A stretch of DNA of 64,000 nucleotides, taken from positions 1 through 64,000 of the forward strand of contig NZ_LGEG01000244.1 in the NCBI RefSeq assembly GCF_001280125.1, in the 5' to 3' direction. The notes under the pieces were generated by a model. That model was given only the letters and a program-made list of their open reading frames with translations. It was not told where the DNA came from and did not search any database. Source of the stretch: Streptomyces sp. NRRL F-6492 (GTDB taxonomy: Bacteria; Actinomycetota; Actinomycetes; Streptomycetales; Streptomycetaceae). The translations under genes were made by a program, and so were the position numbers. Positions 40,399 through 48,873 of the stretch are shown here, piece by piece (within the stretch, counting starts at the first letter, position 1; every line of letters starts with the position of its first letter).

Positions 40399-42021
40399 TC
40401 AGATGTGGGCGCCGCCCATGCCCGCCTCCGCGTTCTCGCCGCGCTTGGTCAGCAGGGCGACGACCGCCGCGACGACCGCGACGACACCGGCGACGGTGAA
40501 GGCCAGGCCCATGCCGTCCAGGAAGGTCTCGTGGATGACGCCGGTGATCGTCTGGACGAGGTCGGGGGTCATGCCCGGAGCCTTGGCCAGCTCCGGCGGC
40601 ACCATGCCGAACTCGGCGGCCTGCTCCAGCTGCGGGTTGGGCGGGGCCGGGATGCCGGCTGCCTTCCAGTTGTCCGCGAAGACGCCCGACACCTTGGAGG
40701 ACATGACGGCGCCGAGGACCGCCGTGCCGAGCGCGCCGCCGACCTGCATGGCGGCCTGCTGGAGACCGCCGGCCACGCCGGAGAGCTCCAGGGGCGCGTT
40801 GCCGACGATGACCTCGGTGGCGCCGACCATGACCGGGGCGAGGCCCAGGCCGAGGAGGGCGAACCAGAGGGACATGACGAGGGTGTCGGTGCCGGCGGAG
40901 AGCGTGATCATGCCGAACATCGCGACGGCCGTGCAGACCATGCCGCCGACGAGCGGCACGCGCGGACCGAACTTGGTGATCAGCACGCCGGCCAGCGGCG
41001 AGGAGACGATCATCATCGCGGTCAGTGGCAGCAGGCGCAGACCGCTGTCGACCGGGCTGAGCCCCTTCACGCCCTGGAGGTAGAAGGTCACGAAGAACAG
41101 GCCGCCCATGAAGGCGAAGGCCATCAGGACCATCAGCACCACACCGGCCGAGAGCGGCACGGAGCGGAACATGGCCAGTGGGATGAGCGGCTCCTTGACC
41201 TTGGTCTCCCAGAGGGCGAAGAGCACGAAGAGGAGCACCGCGCCGAGCAGACAGCCCCACGTCTTGCCGCCGCCCCAGCCCCAGGACTCGCCGGCCTTGA
41301 TCAGGCCCCAGACCAGGGTGCCCATGGCGCCGGAGAGCAGCAGGATGCCGAGGATGTCGAAGGAGCGCGGCGCGTTCTCCGCGCGGTGGTCCTTCAGGAT
41401 CACCAGGCCGAAGACGAGCGCGACGACGCCGACCGGCACGTTGACGAAGAAGACGGACTGCCAGCTGACGTGCTCGACGAGCAGGCCGCCGACGATCGGG
41501 CCGCCGGCCGTCGAGGCGCCGATGACCATGCCCCAGATGCCGATGGCCATGTTCAGCTTCTCGGCGGGGAAGGTGGCGCGCAGCAGGCCGAGGGCGGCCG
41601 GCATCAGCAGGGCGCCGAAGAGGCCCTGGAGGACGCGGAAGGCGATCACGGCCGCGATGGAGTCGGAGAGGCCGATCGCGCCGGAGGCGGCGGCGAAGCC
41701 GGCGATGCCGATGAGGAAGGTCTGGCGGTGGCCGAAGCGGTCGCCGAGCTTGCCGGCGGTGATCAGGGCGACGGCGAGCGCGAGCAGGTAGCCGTTGGTG
41801 ATCCACTGGACCTGGGCGAGCGAGGCGTCGAGGTCGGCCTTGATGGCGGGGTTGGCGATCGCGACGATCGTGCCGTCGAGCGCGACCATCATCACGCCCA
41901 CGGCGACGGCGAACAGGGTCAGCCAGGGATGGCCGCGCAGTCCCTTCGCCGGACCCGGCACGGGTCCCGGGGTGCCCCCCTGGCCCTGCGGGGCCTTTTC
42001 CACGGTGGTCTGACTAGTCAT
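40399..42021 (-). CDS. MFS exporter, DHA2 (14-TM) drug transporter family
   Basis: A 540-residue transporter with 14 predicted membrane helices and the EmrB/QacA features: LDGTIVAIANPAIKADLDAS in helix 1, GKLGDRFGHRQTFLIG (motif A) between helices 2 and 3, and the motif C-like GPIVGGLLVEHVSWQSVFF. It probably exports drugs or toxic metabolites by proton antiport. It is divergent from a TetR gene across a 93-bp region with an inverted repeat, so TetR repression is very likely. Substrate unknown. Confidence 0.92.
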   Translation of the reverse strand: MTSQTTVEKAPQGQGGTPGPVPGPAKGLRGHPWLTLFAVAVGVMMVALDGTIVAIANPAIKADLDASLAQVQWITNGYLLALAVALITAGKLGDRFGHRQTFLIGIAGFAAASGAIGLSDSIAAVIAFRVLQGLFGALLMPAALGLLRATFPAEKLNMAIGIWGMVIGASTAGGPIVGGLLVEHVSWQSVFFVNVPVGVVALVFGLVILKDHRAENAPRSFDILGILLLSGAMGTLVWGLIKAGESWGWGGGKTWGCLLGAVLLFVLFALWETKVKEPLIPLAMFRSVPLSAGVVLMVLMAFAFMGGLFFVTFYLQGVKGLSPVDSGLRLLPLTAMMIVSSPLAGVLITKFGPRVPLVGGMVCTAVAMFGMITLSAGTDTLVMSLWFALLGLGLAPVMVGATEVIVGNAPLELSGVAGGLQQAAMQVGGALGTAVLGAVMSSKVSGVFADNWKAAGIPAPPNPQLEQAAEFGMVPPELAKAPGMTPDLVQTITGVIHETFLDGMGLAFTVAGVVAVVAAVVALLTKRGENAEAGMGGAHI

Positions 42022-42033
42022 ACCCGGAGGCTA

Positions 42034-42084
42034 GTGACAGTCGCTGACAATTGACAAAGCGATTCACGCGTCGGTAACTGTCAC
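42034..42084. promoter_or_regulatory. Candidate TetR operator between the MFS and TetR genes
   Basis: GTGACAG (42034-42040) and CTGTCAC (42078-42084) form an inverted repeat. An additional TTGACA lies between them. It covers the divergent promoter region and starts 12 bp before the MFS start codon on the minus strand. Confidence 0.6.
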
Positions 42085-42114
42085 GTAGCTCACAGGTACC
42101 CTGAGCCGGACGAA

Positions 42115-42822
42115 ATGGCGCGAAAACGCCCGTGGGGCGTCGGCGTAGAAGACATACGAGAAGAGGATCCCGAGGTGACCTTGCCCGGTCTGCGCGAGCG
42201 GAAGAAGCAGCGGACCCGTGACGCGCTGATCCGGGTGGCCCTGGAGCTCTTCACCGCCCGGGGGTACGAGCGGACCACGGTCGACGAGATCGTCGAGGCC
42301 GTCGAGGTCTCCCAGCGCACCTTCTTCCGCTACTTCGCCTCCAAGGAGGAGGTCGCCTTCGCCGTCCAGCAGATGGTGGAGGAGCGCTTCGTCCGCTCCC
42401 TCGGGCAGCGGCCCCCGGCCGAGGGCCCCCTCGACGCGCTGCGCAACGCCGTCCTCTCCTCCTGGGACACCATCGGCGAGGCCATCACCGAGGTCGTCCC
42501 GGTCGGGCTGTACCTGCGCACCTTCCAGCTGATCGAGTCGACGCCCGCGCTGCTCGCCGTCCATCTGCGCCGCTCCACCGAGATGGAGGAGACGATCGCC
42601 CGGATCATCGCCGAGCGCGAGGGCGTCGACGTGGACGAGGACCCGCGGCCCCGGATCGCGGTGGCCGCGTTCAGCGGGGTGATGCGGGTCACCGGGCAGA
42701 TGTGGGGCCGGGGCACGGACCAGAGCCTGGAGGCCATCCGCGCGCTCACCGAGGACTACCTCGACCACCTCGGCCCGGCCCTGGCCCCGCACTGGCGGGG
42801 GCGGTGCGGGGACACCCCCTGA
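42115..42822 (+). CDS. TetR family regulator, divergent to MFS exporter
   Basis: A 235-residue regulator. The HTH is near residues 30-75: LRERKKQRTRDALIRVALEL, YERTTVDEIVEAVEVSQRTF and FRYFASKEE. The C-terminal ligand-binding domain is all-helical, of the type found in actinobacterial regulators of MFS pumps. The ATG at 42115 gives 19 extra residues before the core; a start nearer LPGLRERK (GTG at 42175) is possible. It probably represses the divergent exporter. Confidence 0.9.
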   Translation: MARKRPWGVGVEDIREEDPEVTLPGLRERKKQRTRDALIRVALELFTARGYERTTVDEIVEAVEVSQRTFFRYFASKEEVAFAVQQMVEERFVRSLGQRPPAEGPLDALRNAVLSSWDTIGEAITEVVPVGLYLRTFQLIESTPALLAVHLRRSTEMEETIARIIAEREGVDVDEDPRPRIAVAAFSGVMRVTGQMWGRGTDQSLEAIRALTEDYLDHLGPALAPHWRGRCGDTP

Positions 42823-42827
42823 GGGCG

Positions 42828-43075
42828 GTACGGGGGGCGCCCCCCGGAGCACGCCCTGGGGACCCCTTGTACGGGACACCTCCCGGAACACGCCCTGGGG
42901 GCCGTACGGGGCATCCCCGGAACACTCCCCGGGGGCCCGGCCCCGAAGGCCCGCCCCGGGGGCCCGTACGGGACACCCCTTCGGAACACACCCCTGGGAC
43001 CCCGTACGGGACCACCCCCGGATCACGCCCCGGGGCCCGTACGGGAATCCCCGGATCCCCCCGGGGTCCTACGGG
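42828..43075. repeat. Degenerate tandem repeats in the gap after the TetR gene
   Basis: The 362-bp gap at 42823-43184 contains GTACGG at 42828, 42869, 42904, 42966, 43014 and 43039, plus CTACGG near 43069. Each is followed by GGACAC-like and CCCGGAACAC-like segments. The blocks are about 25-62 bp apart and form a decayed repeat array of very high G+C. I see no gene in it. Confidence 0.75.
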
Positions 43076-43184
43076 ACACGCCCGGAACGCCCCCGGAGGC
43101 CCCTCCGTCCCAGGACGTGCGGAGGCGTGACCTCCGTCCCACCTGGTACGGAACCGTCCCCACCGCCCCGTAGGGTGGCGGCCC

Positions 43185-44405
43185 GTGAGCCCTGTCGACA
43201 CCGCACCCGCCCCCTTCGCCGCGCGCGCCCTCCTCGCGCTCGTCGTCGTGCTCGTGCTCCTCGCGACCACCGGGTGGACCACGGTCCGGCACCAGCCCCC
43301 GCCGGGTCCCTCCCGCGAGGCCGCGCTCGCCGCCTGGGCGCGCGACCGGGTCGACCACCGCCCGCTGCCCGGCCCGACGGCCCCGCCCCGCACCGTCGCG
43401 GCGTTCTTCGCCGGGCTCGGTCCGGCGGGCGGGGTCCGGCTCGCCGCCCGGCACCCGCTCGTCGTCGGCAACCTCAACGGCGCCCCGGTCGCCCTCCGCT
43501 ACCGCGCCAACCGGATCACGCTCACCCGCGCGTACGACGCCGAGCGCGGCAGGGTCGACGACCCCCGGCTCTCCCCCGAGGGCCGCCACGAGGCTCGGCG
43601 CCGGATCGACCGCTTCGCGTCGCTGCTGCGGCCGGACCGCCGGATCCTCGCGTTCGACCCGACGGGGGCGGGGCGGGCCGCCGAGGTCCTCGGGGACCTG
43701 GAGCGGGCCCGGCGCGTCTCGGTGGTCGTGCCCGGCGTCGACACCAACCTCCTCACCTTCCAGCGGACCCACGGCCGGTACGGGGCTCCCGCCGGCATGG
43801 CGCGGGCCCTCTACGACGCCGAGCGGCGGGCCGCGCCCGGCGCCCGGGTCGCGGTCATCGCCTGGGCCGACTACACCGCGCCCGTCGGGATCGGCATCGA
43901 CGCGCTGACCGGCCGGCTCGCCGAGGCGGGCGCCGCACGGCTCGTCGGACTGGCCGAGTCGCTCCCCGGCGACTCCCGGGTGGCGCTCTTCTGCCACAGC
44001 TACGGCTCCGTGCTCTGCGGGGTCGCCGCGCCCCGGCTGCCCGCCCGCGTGACGGACGTGGCCGTCTCCGGAAGCCCCGGCATGCGGGTGGAGCGGGCCG
44101 CCGACCTCGCCACCCCGGCCCGGATCTGGGCGATGCGGGACGCGGACGACTGGATCGCCGACGTGCCGCACCTGGAGGTGGGCGGGCTCGGACACGGAGC
44201 GGACCCGGTGGCGCCCGAGTTCGGCGCGCGGCTGCTCTCGGCGGGCGGGGCCGCCGGGCACAGCGGCTATTTCACGCCGGGGACGGTGAGCCTCGGCAAC
44301 TTCGCCGCGATAGGCGTCGGCGCCTATCCGCGGCTGGTCTGCGCACGTGCCGGTGGCGCCTGCCACGACGGAATATCCGGCGCGGAAGGGCTCCGACGCG
44401 CGTAG
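43185..44405 (+). CDS. DUF1023 alpha/beta hydrolase
   Basis: A 406-residue hydrolase. A membrane or signal segment (residues 12-32, ARALLALVVVLVLLATTGW) precedes an extracytoplasmic DUF1023 domain. The nucleophile elbow is CHSYGSV with Ser272. Asp and His partners are plausible in DDWIADVPHLEVGGLGHGAD. It is paralogous to the gene at 47893, sharing the order PVALRYRANRI.../PPELRYAANAL... and the GVDTN.../GSDVD... loop. The GTG at 43185 is the start. Substrate unknown. Confidence 0.85.
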   Translation: MSPVDTAPAPFAARALLALVVVLVLLATTGWTTVRHQPPPGPSREAALAAWARDRVDHRPLPGPTAPPRTVAAFFAGLGPAGGVRLAARHPLVVGNLNGAPVALRYRANRITLTRAYDAERGRVDDPRLSPEGRHEARRRIDRFASLLRPDRRILAFDPTGAGRAAEVLGDLERARRVSVVVPGVDTNLLTFQRTHGRYGAPAGMARALYDAERRAAPGARVAVIAWADYTAPVGIGIDALTGRLAEAGAARLVGLAESLPGDSRVALFCHSYGSVLCGVAAPRLPARVTDVAVSGSPGMRVERAADLATPARIWAMRDADDWIADVPHLEVGGLGHGADPVAPEFGARLLSAGGAAGHSGYFTPGTVSLGNFAAIGVGAYPRLVCARAGGACHDGISGAEGLRRA

Positions 44406-44470
44406 ATCCCACAATTTCGGGACCTTTCACAGGGGCGACGCCGGAGCGGGCGCCGCTTACGATGAGGCGT

Positions 44471-45487
44471 ATGGGTGATGTGCTGGCCGGAATTCATGCC
44501 GCCTGGGAGTTCGAGAGCGACGCCCTCGTCATCCGCTTCGAACGGGGGAACCGCGCGCCGAAGCTGTTCCAGGTGCTGCGCGAACGCCGCGTGCCGTACG
44601 AAGCGCTGGCGTCCGTGACGCTCACGCCCGGGAAACGGAACACCGTCGTACTGCACGCCGTGCCGAGACCGGGCGCCGATCCGCTGATGGAGGCGGCCGC
44701 GGGGCAGCTCAAGGAGAGCTGCGATCCGTACCGGCTCGTGCTCCCGGCGGACCGGGAGACGCTCGCCGAGTACTACCGGGACGAACTGCGGGCGCTCCTG
44801 CCGCCGGAGCCGGGGGCCGCGGGGGCCACCGGACACGGCGGGGGCGGCCTGTACGACGGACTCGACGGACTCGGCGACCTCGAAGGACCCGGTCGGATCG
44901 ACGGGCTCGGTCGGATCGACGGACCCGTCCGGATCGACGGGCTCGACGGGCCGGAGGGGACGTACGGGGCCGGCGGGATCGTGACGCCCGCCGAGCGGTT
45001 CCTCGTGTCGCCGCCCCCGGGGCCGCTGTCCTTCAAGGCGTACGACGGGAAGGCGTCCTTCGACGGCCGTGCGGAGGTCTCGTTCCGCTGGTTCTGGACG
45101 GGGGCCTCCTCGGAGAAGTGGAAGGCGGGCGACCAGACCTTCTCGGTCCGGGACCTGTGCGGGATCGAGTGGCGCTCGCCCGACGTCTTCGACGGGCACC
45201 TGCGGCTGGTGTCCCGGGACGGCGAGCCCCGGCCCACCCGGCCCGACCACGACCCCGCCTCCCTCGTCTTCGGCCTCGGTTACGGGCTCGTCCACGAGTC
45301 CCTCCCCTTCGCCGCGGCCGTCCTCGCGGCGATCCGGGCCTCCGACCGCGCCCCCGTGCCCGTCGGGTCCCGGACCCCCGGGGCGGTGGCCGAAAGGATT
45401 CGGCACCTGGGCGAGCTGCACCGGGCGGGGCTCGTGACGGACGAGGAGTTCTCCGCGAAGAAGGCGGAGTTGCTCGCGGAGCTCTGA
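44471..45487 (+). CDS. DUF4429 domain protein with C-terminal SHOCT motif
   Basis: A 338-residue protein with two DUF4429 (bPH-like) modules: WEFESDALVIRFERGNRAPK near the N-terminus and GPLSFKAYDGKASFDGRAEV in the middle. They are separated by an unusual linker with repeated GRIDGLGRIDGPVRIDGLDG units. The C-terminus IRHLGELHRAGLVTDEEFSA is a SHOCT motif, used for oligomerisation. The ATG at 44471 gives MGDVLAGIHAAW, the usual start. Function is unknown. Confidence 0.88.
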   Translation: MGDVLAGIHAAWEFESDALVIRFERGNRAPKLFQVLRERRVPYEALASVTLTPGKRNTVVLHAVPRPGADPLMEAAAGQLKESCDPYRLVLPADRETLAEYYRDELRALLPPEPGAAGATGHGGGGLYDGLDGLGDLEGPGRIDGLGRIDGPVRIDGLDGPEGTYGAGGIVTPAERFLVSPPPGPLSFKAYDGKASFDGRAEVSFRWFWTGASSEKWKAGDQTFSVRDLCGIEWRSPDVFDGHLRLVSRDGEPRPTRPDHDPASLVFGLGYGLVHESLPFAAAVLAAIRASDRAPVPVGSRTPGAVAERIRHLGELHRAGLVTDEEFSAKKAELLAEL

Positions 45488-45502
45488 ACCCGGGCCGGAG
45501 TT

Positions 45503-45560
45503 CCGGGAGCGGGACCGAAGCCCGGGAGGGGACCGAAGCCCGGGAGCGGGACCGAAGCCC
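45503..45560. repeat. Three tandem ~19-bp repeats
   Basis: The unit CGGGAGCGGGACCGAAGCC occurs three times with small changes, directly downstream of the DUF4429 gene in the 190-bp gap before the histidine kinase. No gene or clear terminator is seen there. Confidence 0.7.
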
Positions 45561-45677
45561 CGCGAGCGGGAACAGGACCAGGAGCCGGAACCCCCGGGTC
45601 ATACCCCGGTACCAGCCCGCACCCCGGTCCCCGGTATGACGCCGGGGGCCGGGGCCGCTGCCTACGCTGGGCGGGCC

Positions 45678-47021
45678 ATGACCACCGCACCGCGGCCCGA
45701 GCCGCCCACCGCTCCCCCGTCCTCCGCCCTCCGGGCCGGTGCCCGGCGGGCGGTCGCCCGGGCACGCGGGACGTTCCAGGGGTTCGGGGCCGCGCTCACC
45801 ACCCCGACCGCCCCCGGCGCGCCCCTCCTCGCCGACGCCGCCTCCCGCTGGGTGCGGCTCCTCCCGTACGTCGTCGCGCTGGCCTTCACCGCCTCGCTCC
45901 TCCCCACCACCGTCCTCCTCCTCACCGACGACTACGGGCTCGACGGCGCCCTCGCCGGGGCGGTCGGCACCGCGCAGACCGCGCCGCTGCTGCTCGCCGT
46001 CACCCGTCCCCTCCAGGCCTGGTGGGTGGTCTTCGCCGCCGACGTGACCGGCGCGCTCCTGCTGCTCGCCGCCGACGGCCCGCGCGCCCACCTGTGGCCC
46101 TGGACCCCGCCGCTCGTCGTCGGCTACTGCGCGCTGATGCTCGCGCTCGGCCTGCGCGAGTCCCGCCGGGCGCTGTTCGGCGTCTGGCTGGCGACGGGAG
46201 CCGCCGGATACGTCCTGGAGGCGTTCCGGCCCGCCGGGTACACCAGCGTCCACACCCTGCTGTTCGTCCTGAGCGGGGTGCTGCTCCTGCTCACCTCGGC
46301 GGTGCGCGCGCGGGGCGACGCCCAGCGGCGGCTCGCGGAGCAGGAGACCATCAGCGAGGCCGAGCGGTCCCGCCGCACGCTCCTGGAGGAGCGGGCCAGG
46401 ATCGCGCGCGAACTGCACGACGTCGTGGCCCACCACATGTCCGTGATCACCGTGCAGGCCGACTCGGCGCCGTACCGCGTCCCGGGGCTTCCCGACGCGG
46501 CCCGCGAGGAGTTCGGCTCCATCGCGGCGAGCGCGCGCGAGTCGCTCGCCGAGATGCGCCGGCTGCTCTCCGTCCTGCGCAGCGACGGCGGCGGGGGCGA
46601 GCTGGCCCCGCAGCCGGGGCTCGACCGGCTCCAGCAGCTGGTGGAGGCGACCGTGCGGGCCGGGGTGCCGGCCGAGCTGCGGCTCGCCGCCGACCTCGGG
46701 GACGTCCCGCAGGCGGTGGACCTGTCCGCGTACCGGATCGTGCAGGAGGCCCTCGCGAACGTCGTCCGGCACGCGCCCGGCGCCTCGACCCGGGTGTCGG
46801 TCCGGGCGGACGGGGGCCGGCTGACGGTCCTCGTCGTCAACGGGCCCTCCCTGGAGGGCGGTTCGTCCGTCGAGCGGGGCGCCCCGGGCACCGGGCACGG
46901 GCTCGTCGGCATGCGGGAGCGCGTACGGTTGACGGGCGGCTCGCTGGACACCGGGCCGCTGCCCGACGGCGGCTTCCGGGTCGCGGCCCGGCTTCCCCTG
47001 CGCACGGAGGACCCCGAGTGA
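45678..47021 (+). CDS. Two-component sensor histidine kinase (NarL/DesK-type)
   Basis: A 447-residue HisKA_3 kinase. About five hydrophobic segments (residues 55-205) form the sensor region. The H-box RIARELHDVVAHHMSVI has the phospho-acceptor His247. A HATPase-type domain follows with QEALANVVRHAPGA and GTGHGLVGMRERV. The ATG at 45678 is probably leaderless (TACGCT about 12 nt upstream). It overlaps the response regulator by 4 bp (GTGA). Confidence 0.92.
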   Translation: MTTAPRPEPPTAPPSSALRAGARRAVARARGTFQGFGAALTTPTAPGAPLLADAASRWVRLLPYVVALAFTASLLPTTVLLLTDDYGLDGALAGAVGTAQTAPLLLAVTRPLQAWWVVFAADVTGALLLLAADGPRAHLWPWTPPLVVGYCALMLALGLRESRRALFGVWLATGAAGYVLEAFRPAGYTSVHTLLFVLSGVLLLLTSAVRARGDAQRRLAEQETISEAERSRRTLLEERARIARELHDVVAHHMSVITVQADSAPYRVPGLPDAAREEFGSIAASARESLAEMRRLLSVLRSDGGGGELAPQPGLDRLQQLVEATVRAGVPAELRLAADLGDVPQAVDLSAYRIVQEALANVVRHAPGASTRVSVRADGGRLTVLVVNGPSLEGGSSVERGAPGTGHGLVGMRERVRLTGGSLDTGPLPDGGFRVAARLPLRTEDPE

Positions 47022-47698
47022 CCATCCGCGTCATCATCGTCGACGACCAGGCCATGGTGCGGGCCGGTTTCGCCGCGCTGCTCGCCGCGCAGCCCGACAT
47101 CGACGTCGTCGGCGAGGCCTCGGACGGACGGCAGGGCGTGGAGGCGGCGCGGTCGGCGCACCCGGACGTGGTCCTCATGGACGTGCGGATGCCCGAGCTG
47201 GACGGGCTCGCGGCGGCCCGCGAGATCCTGTCCCCGCCGCCCGGGGTCACGCACCGGCCGAAGGTGCTGATGCTGACCACCTTCGACGTGGACGACTACG
47301 TGTACGAGGCGCTGCGCGCGGGCGCGTCCGGCTTCCTCCTCAAGGACGCGCCGCCGGCCGACCTGATCGCGGCGGTGCGGGTGGTGGCGGCGGGCGAGGC
47401 GCTGCTCGCCCCGTCCGTGACCCGGCGTCTGATCGCGGACTTCGCCGCGTCCCGCCCGGCCCCGCGCCGGGACACCGCGGCGCTGCGCCTGAACGGTCTC
47501 ACCCCGCGCGAGACGGAGGTCCTGGAGCTGATCGCCCGGGGCCTGTCCAACCAGGAGATCGCGAGCGGCCTGGTCCTCGCCGAGCAGACGGTGAAGACCC
47601 ACATCGGCCGGGTCCTGGCCAAGCTGGACCTGCGCGACCGGGCCCAGGCGGTGGTCTTCGCGTACGAGTCGGGGCTCGTGACGCCGGGCACCGCCTGA
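47018..47698 (+). CDS. LuxR/NarL-family response regulator
   Basis: A 226-residue regulator. The receiver domain has Asp10 pairs (VIIVDDQAM) and phospho-acceptor Asp55 in VVLMDVRMPELDG. The C-terminal LuxR-type HTH is LTPRETEVLELIARGLSNQE followed by EQTVKTHIGRVLAKLDLRDR. It is coupled to the upstream kinase by GTGA overlap and probably controls neighbouring envelope genes; targets are unknown. Confidence 0.94.
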   Translation: MTIRVIIVDDQAMVRAGFAALLAAQPDIDVVGEASDGRQGVEAARSAHPDVVLMDVRMPELDGLAAAREILSPPPGVTHRPKVLMLTTFDVDDYVYEALRAGASGFLLKDAPPADLIAAVRVVAAGEALLAPSVTRRLIADFAASRPAPRRDTAALRLNGLTPRETEVLELIARGLSNQEIASGLVLAEQTVKTHIGRVLAKLDLRDRAQAVVFAYESGLVTPGTA

Positions 47699-47892
47699 CC
47701 CGGCGGTACGGCCCGCCCTGGGGGAAGCCCCACCGCCCTTCCGGGGGCCGGCCCCTCCTCCACCCCCTACCCCGGTATCAAAGGAGGGTTGGCCCCCCGG
47801 TGTGACGTGCCGTCACCCTTCCCCTTCCTACCTTCCTCCCGTCGCCGGACGACCGGCGGACGAGCGAGAAGCCGGAGAGGGAGGGCGGGCCC

Positions 47893-48873
47893 ATGCGCCG
47901 CACGTCGAGGACCCTGATCACCGTGGCCCTGGTGGCCGCCGCGGTCGCCGGGACGGCCGGATGGGCGTCCGGGGGCGCCCAGGAGGCCGTGACCGGGGCG
48001 CCGGTCGGGACGGGGGCGTGGGTGGGTGCGGGGTTGCCGGACCCGGAGGGGGTGGGGCCGGCCGGGATCGCGCGGTTCTTCGCGGGGCTCGATCCCGTAC
48101 GGAAGAAGAAGCTGGTGCGGGCCCATCCCGGCGTCGTCGGGAATCTGGACGGGGCTCCTCCGGAGCTGCGGTACGCGGCCAACGCGCTGACCACGGAGGG
48201 GCGGTTCGGGGAGGCGCGGGTGCTCGCGCACGATCCGCGCGGCCGGGGACAGGTGGTCCTGGTGTACGGGGACCTGGCGCGGGCCGAGCACGTGGCGGTG
48301 ATCGTGCCCGGCTCCGACGTCGACGCCGGGCACGTCCGGCCCCTCGCGGACATGGCGGCGGCGCTGCGCCGGGCGACCGGGGACCGCACGGCGGTCGTCG
48401 CCTGGGCCGGGTACACCACCCCCGTCGGCGTCGGCCTGGACGCGGCCACCGGCCGGCTCGCCGAGGCCGGGGCGGAGCGGCTCGCCCGGTTCGCGGACGG
48501 CCTGGCGGCCGTCGGGGCGGCCGAGCCCTCGGTGTTCTGCCACAGCTACGGCTCGGTGGTCTGCGGGCTCGCCGCCCACCGGCTGAAGGCGAAGGACCTG
48601 GTGGTGTTCGGCTCGCCGGGGATGCGCGCCGAGAACGTCGCCGGCCTCGGCACCTCCGCGCGGGTGTGGGCGGCGAAGGACCCCACCGACTGGATCGACC
48701 GCGTCCCGAACGTCGCGTTCGCGGGCCTCGGGCACGGCGCCGACCCCACCGGGCCGTCCTTCGGCGCCCGCCGGATCCCGGCGGAGGACGCCGCCGGGCA
48801 CGGCGGCTACTTCGCGGCCGGGACCTCCTCCCTGCGCGCGTTCGCCGCGATCGCCGAGGGGGACGCCCGATGA
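47893..48873 (+). CDS. DUF1023 alpha/beta hydrolase (paralogue)
   Basis: A 326-residue exported hydrolase. A signal/anchor at residues 1-30 (RTLITVALVAAAVAGTAGWA) is followed by the DUF1023 domain with the elbow CHSYGSV (Ser218) and the GHGADPT region near the C-terminus. It is shorter than, but clearly related to, the protein at 43185. Its stop overlaps the acyltransferase start (ATGA). It lies downstream of the two-component genes, separated by a 194-bp gap. Confidence 0.85.
   Translation: MRRTSRTLITVALVAAAVAGTAGWASGGAQEAVTGAPVGTGAWVGAGLPDPEGVGPAGIARFFAGLDPVRKKKLVRAHPGVVGNLDGAPPELRYAANALTTEGRFGEARVLAHDPRGRGQVVLVYGDLARAEHVAVIVPGSDVDAGHVRPLADMAAALRRATGDRTAVVAWAGYTTPVGVGLDAATGRLAEAGAERLARFADGLAAVGAAEPSVFCHSYGSVVCGLAAHRLKAKDLVVFGSPGMRAENVAGLGTSARVWAAKDPTDWIDRVPNVAFAGLGHGADPTGPSFGARRIPAEDAAGHGGYFAAGTSSLRAFAAIAEGDAR

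Noticed and set aside
42823..43184. Open frames in the GTACGG repeat region
   Set aside because: They are repetitive Pro/Gly/Arg sequence in all frames without RBS or family signal.
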